A stretch of DNA of 64,000 bases from the NCBI GenBank assembly GCA_946811695.1, contig OX328124.1, positions 101,055,678 through 101,119,677 of the forward strand, read 5' to 3'. How positions within the stretch are numbered: the stretch's first letter is position 1; each line of letters begins with the position of its first letter. The notes beneath the pieces were generated by a model. That model had not been told where the DNA came from. It worked only from the letters and a program-made list of their open reading frames with translations, and made no database searches. Below are positions 1 to 11,885 of the stretch, in pieces. A program made the position numbers and the translations under genes. Source of the stretch: Gonocerus acuteangulatus (taxonomy: Eukaryota > Arthropoda > Insecta > Hemiptera > Coreidae).

Positions 1-640
1 AGTGTAATCGTAATGACTCTTGTAATTACAAATATAGTCATAATTGTAATCAATCCTCGGCGGTCTGTTATAATAATCGTAATCGTTTTTGTGATTATGA
101 TTCTTCCTAACACTGTTATAAGTAAATGTTAGTGAAATTGTGAAAGCAGATGATGTTATCTTTATGATATTTTCATCCCTCATAAGGCAATCTGTCTCCG
201 TTTGGAGGGATTGTTATTGTTGAGCCAGAAAAGAGAAAATATACGCTCAAAGGATTTGTTATTAAGGAAGTAATATCCTGAAGCTATATAGGGAATAGGA
301 AGGCTGGGATGTTAATACTCCCATGTAGTTTGGATATGAGAGGGAGGAAGACAAGGAGTTGGGAGGGGTATGGCGTCAGTTCGTCTGCCTTAGGCACTCT
401 CCAGGCCTTTCTGGTAGCGCCAATAGGGCTCCTCTTGTCATATTTTATAGAATTATCTTCATTTCTTTCCGTTACATAAACAGTACATGGAAGCTTATCA
501 GATCTTTAGTCAGTATAGTGGCAAAACCAAGTCCTACTACTCTTTCATAAAATAATAGATAAATATTCTGATTTACCAATGCAATTACTTGACAATTACA
601 ATTGGAAACCGCGCGTGCTCGGAAACTAAAGTCTCATTCC
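1..640. other. unassigned AT-rich sequence
   Basis: No coding region or repeat is recognised. The first 110 bases are a degenerate run of TAATCGTAAT-like words, which looks like decayed simple sequence. Confidence 0.5.
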
Positions 641-662
641 CAAAGATAACTCATCAGTAGCG

Positions 663-884
663 GTGAAAAATGTTTCCAAAATTTTCACAGGTGTTTTATT
701 TTACGCATAACGTTTTCAGGGACCTATTTCCAATGCACATGAGTTCTTGCTCAGCTGAGCCTTGCTCCTAGAATCAAGGCTTGGCTGAATAAGAACTGTA
801 AGATCATTGAAAATTAGGCTAAGTCCCTGAAAACTTTATGCATAAGATAAAACACCTGTAGAAATTTTGGCCAATATTTTTACC
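663..884. repeat. palindromic fold-back repeat (family IV)
   Basis: The arms at about 663-735 and 805-884 are reverse complements with scattered mismatches. The words CAGGTGTTTTATTTTACGCA and TGCATAAGATAAAACACCTG pair. The centre (744-795) is itself palindromic around GCTCAGCTGAGCCTTG. A related left half lies at 10131-10212 and a related right half at 11690-11885, so this is a dispersed fold-back or MITE-type element. No ORF and no clear target duplication were seen. Confidence 0.7.
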
Positions 885-1068
885 ACTATGAACAACAATT
901 TCCATCATCCTGCAATACACTAAAATAGCTCCTTAACATTTTTTCAATTTCTGAACCCACATTATCTATCTTGCTAGTTTGACCCTTCAATAACGAACTA
1001 TTCTAAAATATTTCAGTACTGTCCTAAGGCGATTGTATCCGTTCAGGATATTGTCCTGTAGATCTGTT
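885..1068. repeat. extension of family IV repeat
   Basis: The sequence from ACAACAATTTCCATCATCCT to TGTCCTGTAG is repeated at 11763-11885 with moderate divergence. The family therefore continues beyond the palindrome. Confidence 0.6.
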
Positions 1069-1280
1069 GTAGATGTAGTACTTTATCCTATCAGCCTCCG
1101 TAACATTATATTTCTCCTTTTGATAATGTCTCTTAACCAGAAGCATGTTTTTTGGAGGTTCCTTGCACGTACCCGTGGATCAGGCGAGAACAATATCTGA
1201 TGATGGCAGCAATAGTGGAACTCTTCGGAGCTGCGTGTAGTTTTAATTTATTATGAAAGCATTAGGTCAATGAAACAACG

Positions 1281-1735
1281 TCTAGTTCCTTCACAACAGT
1301 TTATTTCCACGCTGAGCGCTTTCGGTAGCTCTTGCTACCATCCTCAGAACTGTGACAAAATGAATAGAATAAGACAGTTGCATAACAGAAATCTTTTAAA
1401 TATTAAAATGTTCACTAACCTACACATAAAATAATAAATAAACACAATAATCTTGATTCGTCAACATAAACACTAAAAAAACAAAAACAATACAAACAAA
1501 AACACAAGTCATACATGATAAAATGAAATGGCTAAAGTTGAGGAGAGAGACTCACCTATAATGAGTTCAGCTTCACTGCTGAGGGCTGACTGAAGGGAAG
1601 CAGGGAGAGAGCCTGCACAGAGACATGACTCAACATATCAGTTTGATACGTATCTGTCCTTTTATTTAAATTACAGGAGCTCAGGATCTTGTCGATACGT
1701 ATCTCTATACTTTCCAGGACGTTCATCTGTGCAGA
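1281..1735 (-). repeat. PLE end, left inverted arm
   Basis: This stretch is the reverse complement of 2128-2575, about 450 bp, with few differences. Read on the minus strand it carries the C-terminal tail of the GIY-YIG ORF, the stop near 1556, a 3' non-coding region and a hammerhead-like core. Head-to-head or tandem partial copies giving inverted or pseudo-LTR ends are typical of Penelope-like elements. Confidence 0.85.
1316..1352 (-). ncRNA. hammerhead ribozyme-like core (PLE, left arm)
   Basis: The minus strand reads CTGAGGA (1341-1347), then a perfect stem II GGTAGC-aaga-GCTACC, then GAAA (1320-1323): the conserved CUGANGA...GAAA hammerhead core. CACAGTT upstream can pair with AACTGTtGTG downstream as stem I, with one bulge. 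Stem III (GCGC-TCA-GCGT) is imperfect and the expected UH cleavage position is unclear, so activity is uncertain. Hammerheads are an established feature of PLEs. Confidence 0.6.
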
Positions 1736-2127
1736 CTTCTTCCGGCAATGTAAAATATACAGAGAATGGTCAGCTTCGCTGTGTCCCGCTGCGAGACAAT
1801 GTTGACGAAATTCAGAATCCGACCTGGTTTTATGTTCTCTAGCTCTTATTTTGAGTTTCCTACCAGTTTGCCCTACGTACGATCCAGAACAGAGGCCACA
1901 TACGATGTTATAGACGCCACTCTTATTTCCCGTGTCTATCTTATCCTTGACGTCACAAAGAGCATTAGCCAAAGAGGGAGAATTTTTAAAGGCCACCTTA
2001 ACATTCGCTTTACTTAAAATGGAGGCTATTTTTTCCGAGACTTGGCCTAAGTATGGTAAGGTGAACCATCTAACCTCAGATACGTCGGGTTTTAGAAAAT
2101 TGGGAAAAGCTGCCTTAAGGGCATTCC
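1556..2127 (-). pseudogene. Penelope-like element, RT C-terminus plus GIY-YIG endonuclease (partial ORF)
   Basis: The minus-strand frame carries a PLE-type linker (RWFTLPYLGQVSEKIA, then VAFKNS and VKDKID) followed by a GIY-YIG nuclease with SGVYNIVCGLCSGSYVGQTG, a conserved R and an EH pair (REH). In PLEs this domain follows the reverse transcriptase and nicks target DNA for insertion. The frame is open to its stop near 1556, but it is cut off at its 5' end where the inverted second copy begins at about 2128. Residues upstream of that point are only antisense of the other arm. No RT palm motifs remain in the window, so this is a 5'-truncated, non-autonomous copy. The domain assignment is strong; whether it is expressed is unknown. 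Confidence 0.85.
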
Positions 2128-2575
2128 AGATGAACGTCCTGGAAAGTATAGAGATACGTATCGACAAGATCCTGAGCTCCTGTAATTTAAATAAAAGGAC
2201 AGATACGTATCAAACTGATATGTTGAGTCACGTCTCTGTGCAGGCTCTCTCCCTGCTTCCCTTCAGTCAGCCCTCAGCAGTGAAGCTGAACTCATTATAG
2301 GTGAGTCTCTCTCGTCAACTTTAGCCATTTCATTTTATCATGTATGACTTGTGTTTTTGTTTGTATTGTTTTTGTTTTTTTAGTGTTTATGTTGACGAAT
2401 CAAGATTATTGTGTTTATTTATTATTTTACGTGTAGGTTAGTGAACATTTTAATATTTAAAGATTTCTGTTATGCAACTGTCTTATTCTATTCATTTTGT
2501 CACAGTTCTGAGGATGGTAGCAAGAGCTACCGAAAGCGCTCAGCGTGGAAATAAACTGTTGTGAAGGAACTAGAC
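2128..2575 (+). repeat. PLE end, right inverted arm
   Basis: A second, more heavily truncated copy lies head-to-head with the first. It begins in the middle of the ORF (MNVLESIEIRIDKIL...), ends with the same C-terminus and stop at about 2300, then the 3' region. Both sides of the junction share CAGATGAACGTCC, suggesting a microhomology join. Confidence 0.85.
2501..2563 (+). ncRNA. hammerhead ribozyme-like core (PLE, right arm)
   Basis: CTGAGGA at 2508-2514, stem II GGTAGC/GCTACC and GAAA at 2532-2535 repeat the left-arm motif on the plus strand. Stem I can form between CACAGTT (2501-2507) and AACTGTTGTG (2554-2563). Confidence 0.6.
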
Positions 2576-2599
2576 GTTTTTTCATTGACCTGAAGATCT

Positions 2600-3880
2600 T
2601 CCTTCTCTGCCAGCAACCTCAAAGTTTATTAGTTCTGAGGTCGAAGGAACAATATTATTGTAGATATAATCTTAAGTTTGCACAAAATATTGTGAAAATG
2701 AAATCCGACCGAAACGCATGATCTTCAAGATTCAAAGGATATTTCACTTAACTTTTAGGGAGTTTTTTGTCCCCTACGTTGAAAATATTAGAGAAATTAG
2801 GTTCGGACTATTCGCCATAAATGAATGTTAAATTATTACTATTTAGATTAATTTATTTAAATTTTCACGTCCACTTATACCTAACAAAACTTTTTGGGAC
2901 GGGTTACCTTTAGGTTGCCACCCTTTTTTACCGTTTTTAATAAACAAAAATTAAAAAAGACTTGCGATCACCTTTACTTTTTCAGAGTTAGATTGATTTC
3001 CTTAAATTTGTACTTAGAGATAAAGTTGATGGAATATTTTTTTTATGACGTATTTTTTTTATTTTACTATTTTTTTGAGGATCTAAGGCGTTGGTCACTA
3101 GACCACGGGGAGACCCACGTATTATTATTATTTTCTTTATTAGCCGAGTTCTTTAAAAACGATTTATTATGCAAATAAAACAATCCTTCCCTTATTCATG
3201 AAACAAGAAATAAAATCTCACTTCAACACTTCATGTTTAGCACTTTAATCCGTTAGGTATTTGCCTGAATTTTCCTTCGGGGAACGAACGTCGTATAAAT
3301 GGGAAAAACTCTTTGTACAAGCATCTGACGACAATTATTTTTATTATAATACTACTGAAGTATGGCATATGATTATATGCACAGCTATGACAAACACACA
3401 CAGTTTACATATCTACCAAATGATGGTAAACCTCGAGGGCCAAACAGTATATGCAAAAACAATATTTTGTGCATGTTTAGAAAGAATATAGTGTTATTGA
3501 GCACACATGAGAGATATTAAACCTTCGTACATCCCTCCTCGTTTTTAAAATAAATATAGACACAATTACAATCTACTCTAAAGAACAAACCTCCGTAAAT
3601 CGAATAATATTTGCATTAGTGTCACGACGTCATTGTTTGTTATCTTGTTCTTTGTAAACTGATTATTAGTAGAAATTGAGATTTGCATTTTTAAATGAAG
3701 CGTTGAGACCTTCTGAATATATGAAGGAATTGTAAAGGGAAATTCTAATTAAGGCTAGAGGATTCTGGCAGGGATTATTGAAGATTCTAAAGGTCAGAAC
3801 GGAGTTGGAAAACCCAAAGGTGAATAAGATGTTTTCTTTTAAAAGTCACTATGAATAAAATATTCAAATAAAAGCTATAT
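2600..3880. other. unassigned AT-rich sequence with SINE remnant
   Basis: No gene is recognised. At about 3077-3115 the words TAAGGCGTTGGTCACTAGAC and CACGGGGAGACCC match the tRNA-like head of the SINE at 3891-4131 in minus orientation, so a decayed head remains. Confidence 0.5.
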
Positions 3881-3887
3881 TTACCCA

Positions 3888-3890
<3 letters not shown>

Positions 3891-3967
<77 letters not shown>

Positions 3968-4131
3968 GGCGCATCGACAACTCTTGGCCATTAGCGCCGA
4001 CATCCAGGGTGCAGTCAGGAATTTTCTCAGCCAGCCCTGAGATGAGAAAATTCCTGTCGCCGGTGGGGATTGAACCCACCATCTCCCGCTTATGAATCTA
4101 GCGCGCTAGCCACTAGACCACGGGAGACCCC
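3891..4131 (-). mobile_element. tRNA-headed SINE (SINE-1) with 75-nt poly(A)
   Basis: On the minus strand: a tRNA-like head with A box (GTGGTCTAGTGGCTAGCG) and B box (GGTTCAATCCC), a body with GAGAAAATTCCTG, a tail GGCGCTAATGGCC...GATGCGCCGT, and a poly(A) tract read here as T at 3891-3965. The 10-bp target duplication TTACCCACAT (3881-3890 and 4132-4141) shows LINE-mediated retroposition. It is a young, full-length copy. Confidence 0.92.
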
Positions 4132-4141
4132 TTACCCACAT

Positions 4142-5856
4142 AATGTATGACTTATAAAGATTCAATGAAATTTTCTAGAACATGTATAGCCTCTAATTGT
4201 GAAATCAATTGGTTCTACCTATTTGCTGATTCCATTTTATTTGATAATTATTTTAAATACATTTGAGTAGGAATTATGGCTTTCCTTCAAGAAAAAGGCT
4301 TCCAATTCCATGAAGAAGTTTATGGCGTAGATGATGTTTCTTGAAAGTCTGCAGACATAATAGTCCTTCTCGAGAAAATAAATGAGACATAAATAATTGA
4401 TCCAACAATCATATATATCGCGAATAATCCATTGCAGGCAGAGGCAATCGACAAGGAAAAAAGGGCCATATACACGAAATGTATAAACACACAAAGAGAA
4501 ATTTCAAGAACCGTATGGAAGGAAGAATCATGTTGTGGTTGTGGTTCGCCAGAAGAGCGGCGATCCCAAAAGCCACTAGTGACTTTCTTTTGCCGAATTA
4601 ATTCTTATTCATTCCCTAGGGATTCTCAGCTATCACATTTATGGGAGCTGAATAGCTTGTGATCTTTCCTTCGGAGATGTTGGTTAACACATTATATGGG
4701 AAATTTAATAAATTCCAAATCCCCCTTAAACGTCTCTTAAAAATTATTTTTAAATATACAGTTTCATTATCTTTCTCCTTATTCTAAAATATGTTAAAAA
4801 ATATTCCTAAAACTAATTAAGAAACTTTTCGAAAGAATGATTAGCAGGATGTGTGAATGCCAAACCAACTGATTTGGGCAGCAATCTTTATTTACCAAGA
4901 ATAAAGCTTTTCTATCTTCTATATTCATTAAAGATTTCAAAAATAACTGTACCTTCAAACAATCAGCCTGGATGTCATACTCCTATACGCGCCATCTCAA
5001 TTTTATGAGAGTTTTACCAATATGAGTACCAGTCAAGAGTTAAAGTGATGAAGAGTAGTCAATTGAAATATAAAGTAGTATTTTTGAGTCAACTGTACTA
5101 GGTGATAAAAATGCCTATGTTCTTGAGATGGATCAGAGTGGTATGTATGTACTGGCGACCATTTCTTATGAGTTCTGTCATATTATATGGTAAATTAGCA
5201 TTGCTTATCAAGCTTGCAATCAGTGAATGTAAGAATATTGTTACATATATAGCGTATAATACACTGTCGCCTAGCTATTATGAATTCGAGTGTTATTTGA
5301 GTAAGTCCGTATTCGTTTACGCATTTTGTCCTATAACTGGCTTATTTTGTCCTATAATTGACTTTTTCGGCTATAGATTTTGTTTCAGAGGTTTGTTGTC
5401 TATCAGAGCGCCGATGTGTAGTTCCAAAGTTCTTTTGTGGTTTTTGTCAAGTCACATGTATTTGTAATACATGACTTTTGTCTAACTACTTTCATTTATC
5501 ATGGTTGTTGATAGAACTTTACCCCAGGTAGCCAGTACATGGTAATGTTTCTGCCTTTATCTGTTTGTAAGTGTACTTGAAATATCAATGAGTAGTATAT
5601 TGTCTTTGACTTCAATTCAAGCAGAACGATGACGATGCCAATTAGTTTAGCTGTGAAAGTACTCTACAACAGAAATCATTAATTTTCTAGCTTATTATTT
5701 GGTCATCGATAACAGATGTAGCGCCTACTCTTTCGCCTAATTTCGGGCCCCTAATTTACTCAAAACAAAGACTCTTAAGAACGTGTACACCTATTACATT
5801 TTTCCAATTGTATGGAAATATTAAATCAGTAAATAAATTCGTGTACATTTAAAGCT
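4142..5856. other. unassigned sequence
   Basis: Only short, unconvincing open frames were seen and no repeat was recognised with confidence. Confidence 0.4.
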
Positions 5857-8330
5857 AGGCATGGAGCTGCAGTAATGGTTAAAAATTCGTTGGCTCATTT
5901 TTCACATTCCACTCTCAACAGATAGCATGCAGGTAAGCTCAATCTCCCTTTCCCTTTCTTCCAATGATATTTTTGTTTCCGCTGCGTATTTTTCCCCGAA
6001 CTTCACTATCTACCATCCTGAATTCCTTACTCTGTTCCAATCCTTCGGTCCTCGCTTCCTCATAGGGGCTGACTTCAATGCGAATCATCCCAGATGGGGA
6101 AGCCGTCTAACCAATCCTCGTGGCAGAATTCTGTACGACATCCTTCATTCCCAAAATTATGACACTATTTCCTCTGATTCTCCTACATACTGGCCAACCG
6201 ATCCTTCTCGCACTCCTGACCTGGTCGACTTCTTCATTACTTCTGGCCTACGAGGAATATCATACTCAGTTCAGTCACTGCTTGAACTTTCATCCGACCA
6301 CTCAGCCATCCTACTCGTCCTGAATACATTTCCTCTACCACGTTCCCGAATCCCCTCCCTTACCCCAGGGCCTATGAACTGGGAGTTATTTCGTTCTCAA
6401 CTATCTCAATCCATAAACCTCAATACACCTCTGAAATCCTCATCTGACGTAGACGAGGCTGTCTCGATATTCACGAAAGCGATACAAGACTGCGCCCTGA
6501 ACTCCTGCAGACCAAGATCACGTCTTCCCTATCGCCCGAAACCCCAGCTACCCGATCACATCCTCAACCTCCTGTCTGCTAAGCGCCAAGCAAGAGCTCG
6601 CTGGCAGAGATCCCGTTACCCATCCGACCACGCTAACTTTAATAGACTTACCCGACTCCTAAAAAAAGCCTTATCCACATTCCGATCCGAATCATTCCAC
6701 GACTACCTGCAATCACTTACCACCGAAGATAATTCCCTTTGGCAAGCCACCCGCAAAATCCTTAAATTCCCTACTGTTCCCCAACCTCTCCAGCGCAGTG
6801 ACGGAAGTTGGGCCAGAAGCAATGATGATAAGGCTGAACTATTCGCTTCCCACCTGGAATCCATTTTTTCTCCTCATCCCGAAACAAATTCTCCCCAGGA
6901 TGTAGAAATATTCGATAACCTTAACAGCCCTCTTCCTCTATCACTTCCTCCTAAAGCATTCCATCCTTCAGAAATCAAATATATTATCAAACATCTTCCC
7001 CGAAAATCTCCTGGTTGCGACCATATAACAGCTCCAATCCTAAATAATTTACCGCAGAAAGCAATAATCTTCCTTACATACATATACAATGCAATCCTCA
7101 GAACTACCTACTTCCCCATTTCATGGAAACACTCTGTCATAATCCTTATACCTAAACCACATAAACCCCCCAAGAATCCATCATCCTATCGTCCTATTAG
7201 TTTGCTCCCAATTATGTGTAAAATATTTGAAAAACTCCTCCTCAGAAGAATTCTGTCCACTATCCCTCCCAACTCCATACCAGATCACCAGTTTGGGTTC
7301 CGTGCTCTGCACTCAACGATACAACAATGTTTCCATTTCCCATGCGCTGGAAAGTAAAAACTACTGCACAAGTGCCTTTCTCGACGTCGCCCAAGCGTTC
7401 GATCGTGTTTGGCACCCGGGGTAATTATACAAAGTACGGCGCATACTTCCCCACACATACTTCCTAATCCTACAGTCCTACCTATCAAGCCGCTCCTTCC
7501 AAGTAAGATCTGGTTCTACATTGTCTAGTTCCCGTAAAATCTTCTCCGGTGTACCGCAAGGAAGTATCCTCGGTCCTATCCTGTACCTTGTGTACTCCTC
7601 CGACATCCCTACCCATCCAAATACTCATCTAACGACATATGCTGATGATACAGCCATCTTTTCCTCCTCCCCTCATCCCGAAACTGCTTCCCTTCACCTG
7701 CAGGAACATCTACACTCTGTTGAGGATTGGTGCAACAGGTGGAAAATCAAGGTGAATCCAAAGAAATGCAGCCAAATAACATTCACTCTCAATAAAAGGA
7801 CTTGCCCACCAGTTCACATATCCAGTCAAGACCTTCCTGTATCCAACGAAGTGCGCTACCTGGGATTAATACTAGACAGCAGACTCACTTGGAACCCACA
7901 CACCCGACTGAAAAGACAGGAACTGAACAGGAGATACGGACTTTTTCGACGACTATTGGGACCTTCATCAAAACTCACAATACAGAACAAACTCACTATA
8001 TACAAAACCATCATCAGACCTATTTGGACATACGGACTGGAACTGTGGGGAACAACCAAAAGATCAAATATACAGAGAATACAGGCATTCCAATCTTAAG
8101 TCTTACGCAAAATAGTTAATGCCCCATTTTACGTTTCCAATAAAACCCTTCATCATGACCTCAATATCCCTTTCATCCATGAACTAGCTAAATCCCGATT
8201 CCTAACCTTCCACTCTAAACTATCTGCTCATCCCAATCCCAGAGCTCAATCCCTCTCCTCTCAATCCCACCCCGAAAACCCTCCTAGGAGGCTAAAGAGA
8301 TCTTGGCCTCGTGATCAACTTCGTACTTAA
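5857..8330 (+). pseudogene. Jockey-like non-LTR retrotransposon, EN-RT ORF (broken)
   Basis: The order is an APE-type endonuclease then a reverse transcriptase. Endonuclease: GADFNANHPRWGS near 6066-6105 and SSDHSA near 6290-6308. RT: palm region with PGCDHITAPIL and SYRPISLLP, then FSGVPQGSILGP near 7541 and the catalytic YADD near 7640. The C-terminus reads APFYVSNKTLHHDL and ends RRLKRSWPRD, typical of Jockey-clade elements that lack RNase H. The frame is broken by shifts near 5925 and 7340 and by stops near 7422 and 8097. The 5' side starts inside the endonuclease and no gag ORF is present, so the copy is 5'-truncated and dead. Confidence 0.92.
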
Positions 8331-9256
8331 AGGACAAATAAAAGCGTTTAACTAGGAAGTGTAAATTATGATTGGCTCCTTCCAAATTTCTATTTAAATT
8401 ATATTTTATCATTTCATTTATTTAATTTTTTTTTCTTATTTTTAATTTTTTTTATTTTTTTTTCCTTTATTTATTTATCTTTATTTGTAATAATTTAAGT
8501 ATGTACAATTTTTTTTTTCTTGTTTTTTTTTCTGTAATCTCATTATGTGAAATCATAAAAATGTCTTTATTTATCACAATTAACCAATGTACTATATTAT
8601 TTGTGCAGATGTTAATAAACGCTTTATTATAAATAAAAAACACATTTAAAGCTTGCATGGAATTTGCTGTGACTAATTACAAGCCAGTAAGATTTTGAAC
8701 CTTTCGACACTTATCTTGCCTTGACTAATGGATTAGTCAGCCTGTCAACATATATCTGACATATATTAGTATCTATACTAACTTGTTCGTTATATATTTA
8801 TTTTCGTGTGGCGAATCTACTAGATATTCGGTGATGGTCATGGTAAACATACTATAAATATAACGACTCCCCAGAAATGGTTTAAAAATTTTGAAGTCAG
8901 AGAAAGCCCAGGACCTTCAGGACGGCCAGTTAATTTTAATAACAACGTTCCTAAATATTTTATCTTTTGGGCTTAAAACTCCTCGTGATTGGAGAATGTA
9001 AACAATGTGTTGTGTCGTTTTATTGAGATAAAGCTAGAGTGCCTGCGGTGTTTACGAACAATTCTTATAAATAAATTAAATTTATTTGAAAGCTTTTGCC
9101 GCATTCTGCTTAGGCCCCGAGAGATTTATACTTTTTTAGTGCCTAGCATAATGTTTTACTAGTAAAAACGTTATATTTCATGGGGGATGTTCAAAACCCC
9201 TAGTCTTTCTAGCAGCAATGTCATCTAATAGGTACCTGTAAAAGGGTAAGACATTT

Positions 9257-9259
<3 letters not shown>
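8331..9259. other. retrotransposon 3' region and unassigned sequence
   Basis: This probably begins with the Jockey 3' untranslated region (AATAAA at about 8338) and continues as T-rich sequence. The 3' end of the element could not be fixed. Confidence 0.4.

Positions 9260-9311
<52 letters not shown>
9260..9311. repeat. (TA)n microsatellite
   Basis: About 26 TA dinucleotides abut the tail of the 5S-headed SINE. This may be a modified retroposition tail. Confidence 0.9.
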
Positions 9312-9314
<3 letters not shown>

Positions 9315-9470
9315 CGGCGCATCAACTATTTGGCTATTAGCGCCGGGCTATCTATAGGTTGCCACCCTTTTATAATGCCAACAGCACGTGGTCGGTCACC
9401 CATTCAGGTACCGACCACGCCCGACATTGCTTAACTTCGGTGATCTACGGGAACCGGTGCATTCAACGTT
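9312..9470 (-). mobile_element. 5S rRNA-headed SINE
   Basis: On the minus strand, 9470-9375 is recognisably 5S rRNA-like: GAACCGGT, GATCACCGAAGTTAAGCAAT-type and GGGTGACCGACCACG words in 5S order. It is followed by AAGGGTGGCAACCTATAGATA (also found in the tRNA SINE-2) and then GGCGCTAATAGCC...GATGCGCCGT (also the tail of SINE-1). This is a SINE3-type head on a shared tail, not a functional 5S gene. Confidence 0.85.
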
Positions 9471-10130
9471 TTAGATATTGTAGACAAATATATCACTGAT
9501 TAATATATACAACTTTTTATTGGAACTTTTCGACCGACCCTATGAGATCATTCTATATAAAGGAGATAGTTAAAATGAGTAAGCCCCATATAATTACTGC
9601 GTTATGCTGATTGCGTAATAAATAAAAGATAATGTCGAGAAACTGTTGGTGGCAATAATATTCCATAACAAATAAGTACAGATGAAAACTTTTTCCATTC
9701 AACCAAGAACAGATATAGGAATAAAAAGCGGAATGGATTTCGGAATAAGCTGTGACCTAGCTGGGAGAAGTTGGATGAAGATAGACAGAGAAGGGATAGA
9801 GAGACTGTATGATACAAGGATGATAAGAAGCGGGCTATAATAGTAACCAGGATGAAGTGAGGGAACCAGTGATAAGAGAGCTTTGTCGTACTGATAACAG
9901 CCCAGGGGCCGACGGGGTTTAATAACGATCTCGTGTCGCTCGCCGTGTTCGTTCCGATGGTTACGCCCTTGTTAACCCATTGTTTTCACTAAAATACTCA
10001 CCGGACAATTTTCTATCCTCTCCACTTATTGTATTGTCTTGTCGTTTATGGGTCATGAGGATTCGGACAACTCTGGATGGGAGAATTTTACAGACATATA
10101 TATATGTACCAAATAAAATACAATACTTTT
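9471..10130. other. unassigned sequence
   Basis: No gene was seen. The stretch 10075-10130 (GGATGGGAGAATTTTACA onward) resembles 11885-11940, so part of it belongs to a dispersed repeat. Confidence 0.4.
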
Positions 10131-10212
10131 TCAGGGACTTGTTCCTTTTTTTAATGCCCATATCGTTCTTGCTCAGCTGAGCCTTGCTCGTAGGCTCAAG
10201 GCTCGGCAGAAT
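10131..10212. repeat. family IV fold-back, left half
   Basis: CAGGGACTT...GCTCAGCTGAGCCTTGCTC...CAAGGCTCGGC matches 715-790. The matching right half is displaced to 11690, as if the intervening material had been inserted. Confidence 0.6.
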
Positions 10213-10245
10213 AAAGATTTCTTCTATCATCTACACCTTCTAATA

Positions 10246-10377
10246 TTAGCACTTTCCTCCGAAGGAAAGTAGCTATTGAGGTTGGACTCATGACGGAATT
10301 TTTGAAAAATTTCTTCAAATCTTTATCGATCCTACCTAGTAGACACCGAAAATGACCCCCGTTAAAATTTATATATA

Positions 10378-10413
<36 letters not shown>

Positions 10414-11476
10414 TATATATATATGTGTCTGTTAACACGATAGCGGCCAGAGTTTTTGTTTTTTCGTCACGAAACTTGGTATATAGCATTCAATTAGCAA
10501 ACGATTGAACGAGTTCGTTAACCACCAAAGTCGGTCCACCGAAAGGGGGGGTTTACCCCGAACCCAAAACACTTATTTGACTATGTCAGCCGTAATATTT
10601 GTTATATTTCAACGAAACTTGGTATTCGTAGTGTTAATATAGAGAGAAAAGTGAGATATAAAAATGAACTAAATCGGTTCATTAGAAGGGGGGGTTTACT
10701 CCGGACCCACAATACCAATTCGCCACTACCAGCCGTGATTTTTGGTATATTTCGACGAAACTCGGTATTCGTAGTGCAAATCCACAGGTAAATATGTGTT
10801 GTAAAAATAAACGAAATCGGTTCATTAGGAGGGGGGGTTTACTCCGGACCCACAATACCAATTCGCCACTACCAGCCGTGATTTTTGGTATATTTCGACG
10901 AAACTCGGTATTCGTAGTGGTAATCTACAGGTAAATATGTGTTGTAAAAAGAAACTAAATCGGTTCATTAGAAGGGGGGGTTTACTCCGGACCCAAATTC
11001 CTAATATACTCATTCCGGTCGTAATTTCTGCTGTATTGTAACGAAACGCTGTATACGTCGTGGGTAACTCATGAGAAAGAAGTGTTGTAAAAATGAGCTG
11101 AATCGGTCAATCGGAAAGCGGGGGTTTAATTTGTAATATATTTGAATAGAAAAGCCGGCAGACGTAGGTTCACAAAGCCGCCGCAAGGAGCGCTTTCTAC
11201 CACTAGAGTGACTGTATCCTGTTCCTGCGTTACATCAAAATACGATAATATGAGGATTTTTGTATTTATTACGTAGTGTAGTAGGTACCATGTGTAAACA
11301 TAACTCTGGATGCAAATTAATAATTGATCAGTTACTCATTACAAAATGAGAACTATTCACGTTTTTATTTTATTTATGTAGGATATTTTAAGCAAATTGT
11401 TCTGGAAAGCAGTCTACACTACCCAAATTCTGAGGAAAGTGCTTAGTTATGCAGCTCCTGCGTGACGGACTTTTTT
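10246..11476 (-). mobile_element. family I repeat, copy 1 (Helentron/DINE-1-like)
   Basis: Read on the minus strand, the element starts AAAAGTCCGTCACGCAGGAG, has an inner CTAAGCACTTTCCT, about three tandem units of roughly 147 bp, a (TA)n tract at 10377-10432, and ends in a hairpin ACTTTCCT-tcgg-AGGAAAGT followed by GCTAA. The 5' CACTTTCC word is inverted in the 3' hairpin. There is no protein-coding capacity; the open frames are repeats of the 147-bp unit. The right arm of the surrounding palindrome keeps the empty site, showing insertion in a T-run without duplication. Assignment to rolling-circle elements is inferred from this structure. Confidence 0.75.
10377..10432. repeat. (TA)n tract internal to family I
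   Basis: TA repeat with a few substitutions, at the same relative position as in the other family I copies. Confidence 0.85.
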
Positions 11477-11689
11477 ATAATATATTATTGCTGCATGCCC
11501 GAGCATTAAAACTGCTACGAATTTTACCATTATCACAAGAAATATTTATTTTCAAATGTAAGATTAATCAAAATAATTTCTTGGGGAAAAAGTACATTTA
11601 AGTGGATTAATTGTATTTTTTTTTTCTGTGCATCGGTTGCCGGTGATGTATCCAGCAACCGATGTAATCCTCAAGAGCATTAAAAAATA

Positions 11690-11885
11690 GGCTAAGTCCC
11701 TGAAAACGTTATGCATAAGATAAAACATCTGTGGAAATGTTGGCAAATATTTTTCCACTATTAACAACAATTTCCACCATCCTGCAATACACTAAAATAG
11801 CTTCTTAACATTCTTTCAATAACCAAACCTTGGCGTATTTTCAATAAGGTATCCATACTGTATCTAGGATACTGTCCTGTAGGTT
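11690..11885. repeat. family IV fold-back, right half and extension
   Basis: Matches 812-1068, including TGCATAAGATAAAACA and CTGCAATACACTAAAATAGC. Confidence 0.65.

Noticed and set aside
2894..3178. 94-codon frame rich in F and Y
   Set aside because: Low-complexity AT-rich translation over a decayed SINE head, with no homology recognised.
3864..4082. Polylysine-rich open frame
   Set aside because: Antisense of the SINE poly(A) tail.
9375..9470. Functional 5S rRNA gene
   Set aside because: Diverged, truncated at the 5' side and fused to a SINE tail; a single dispersed copy.
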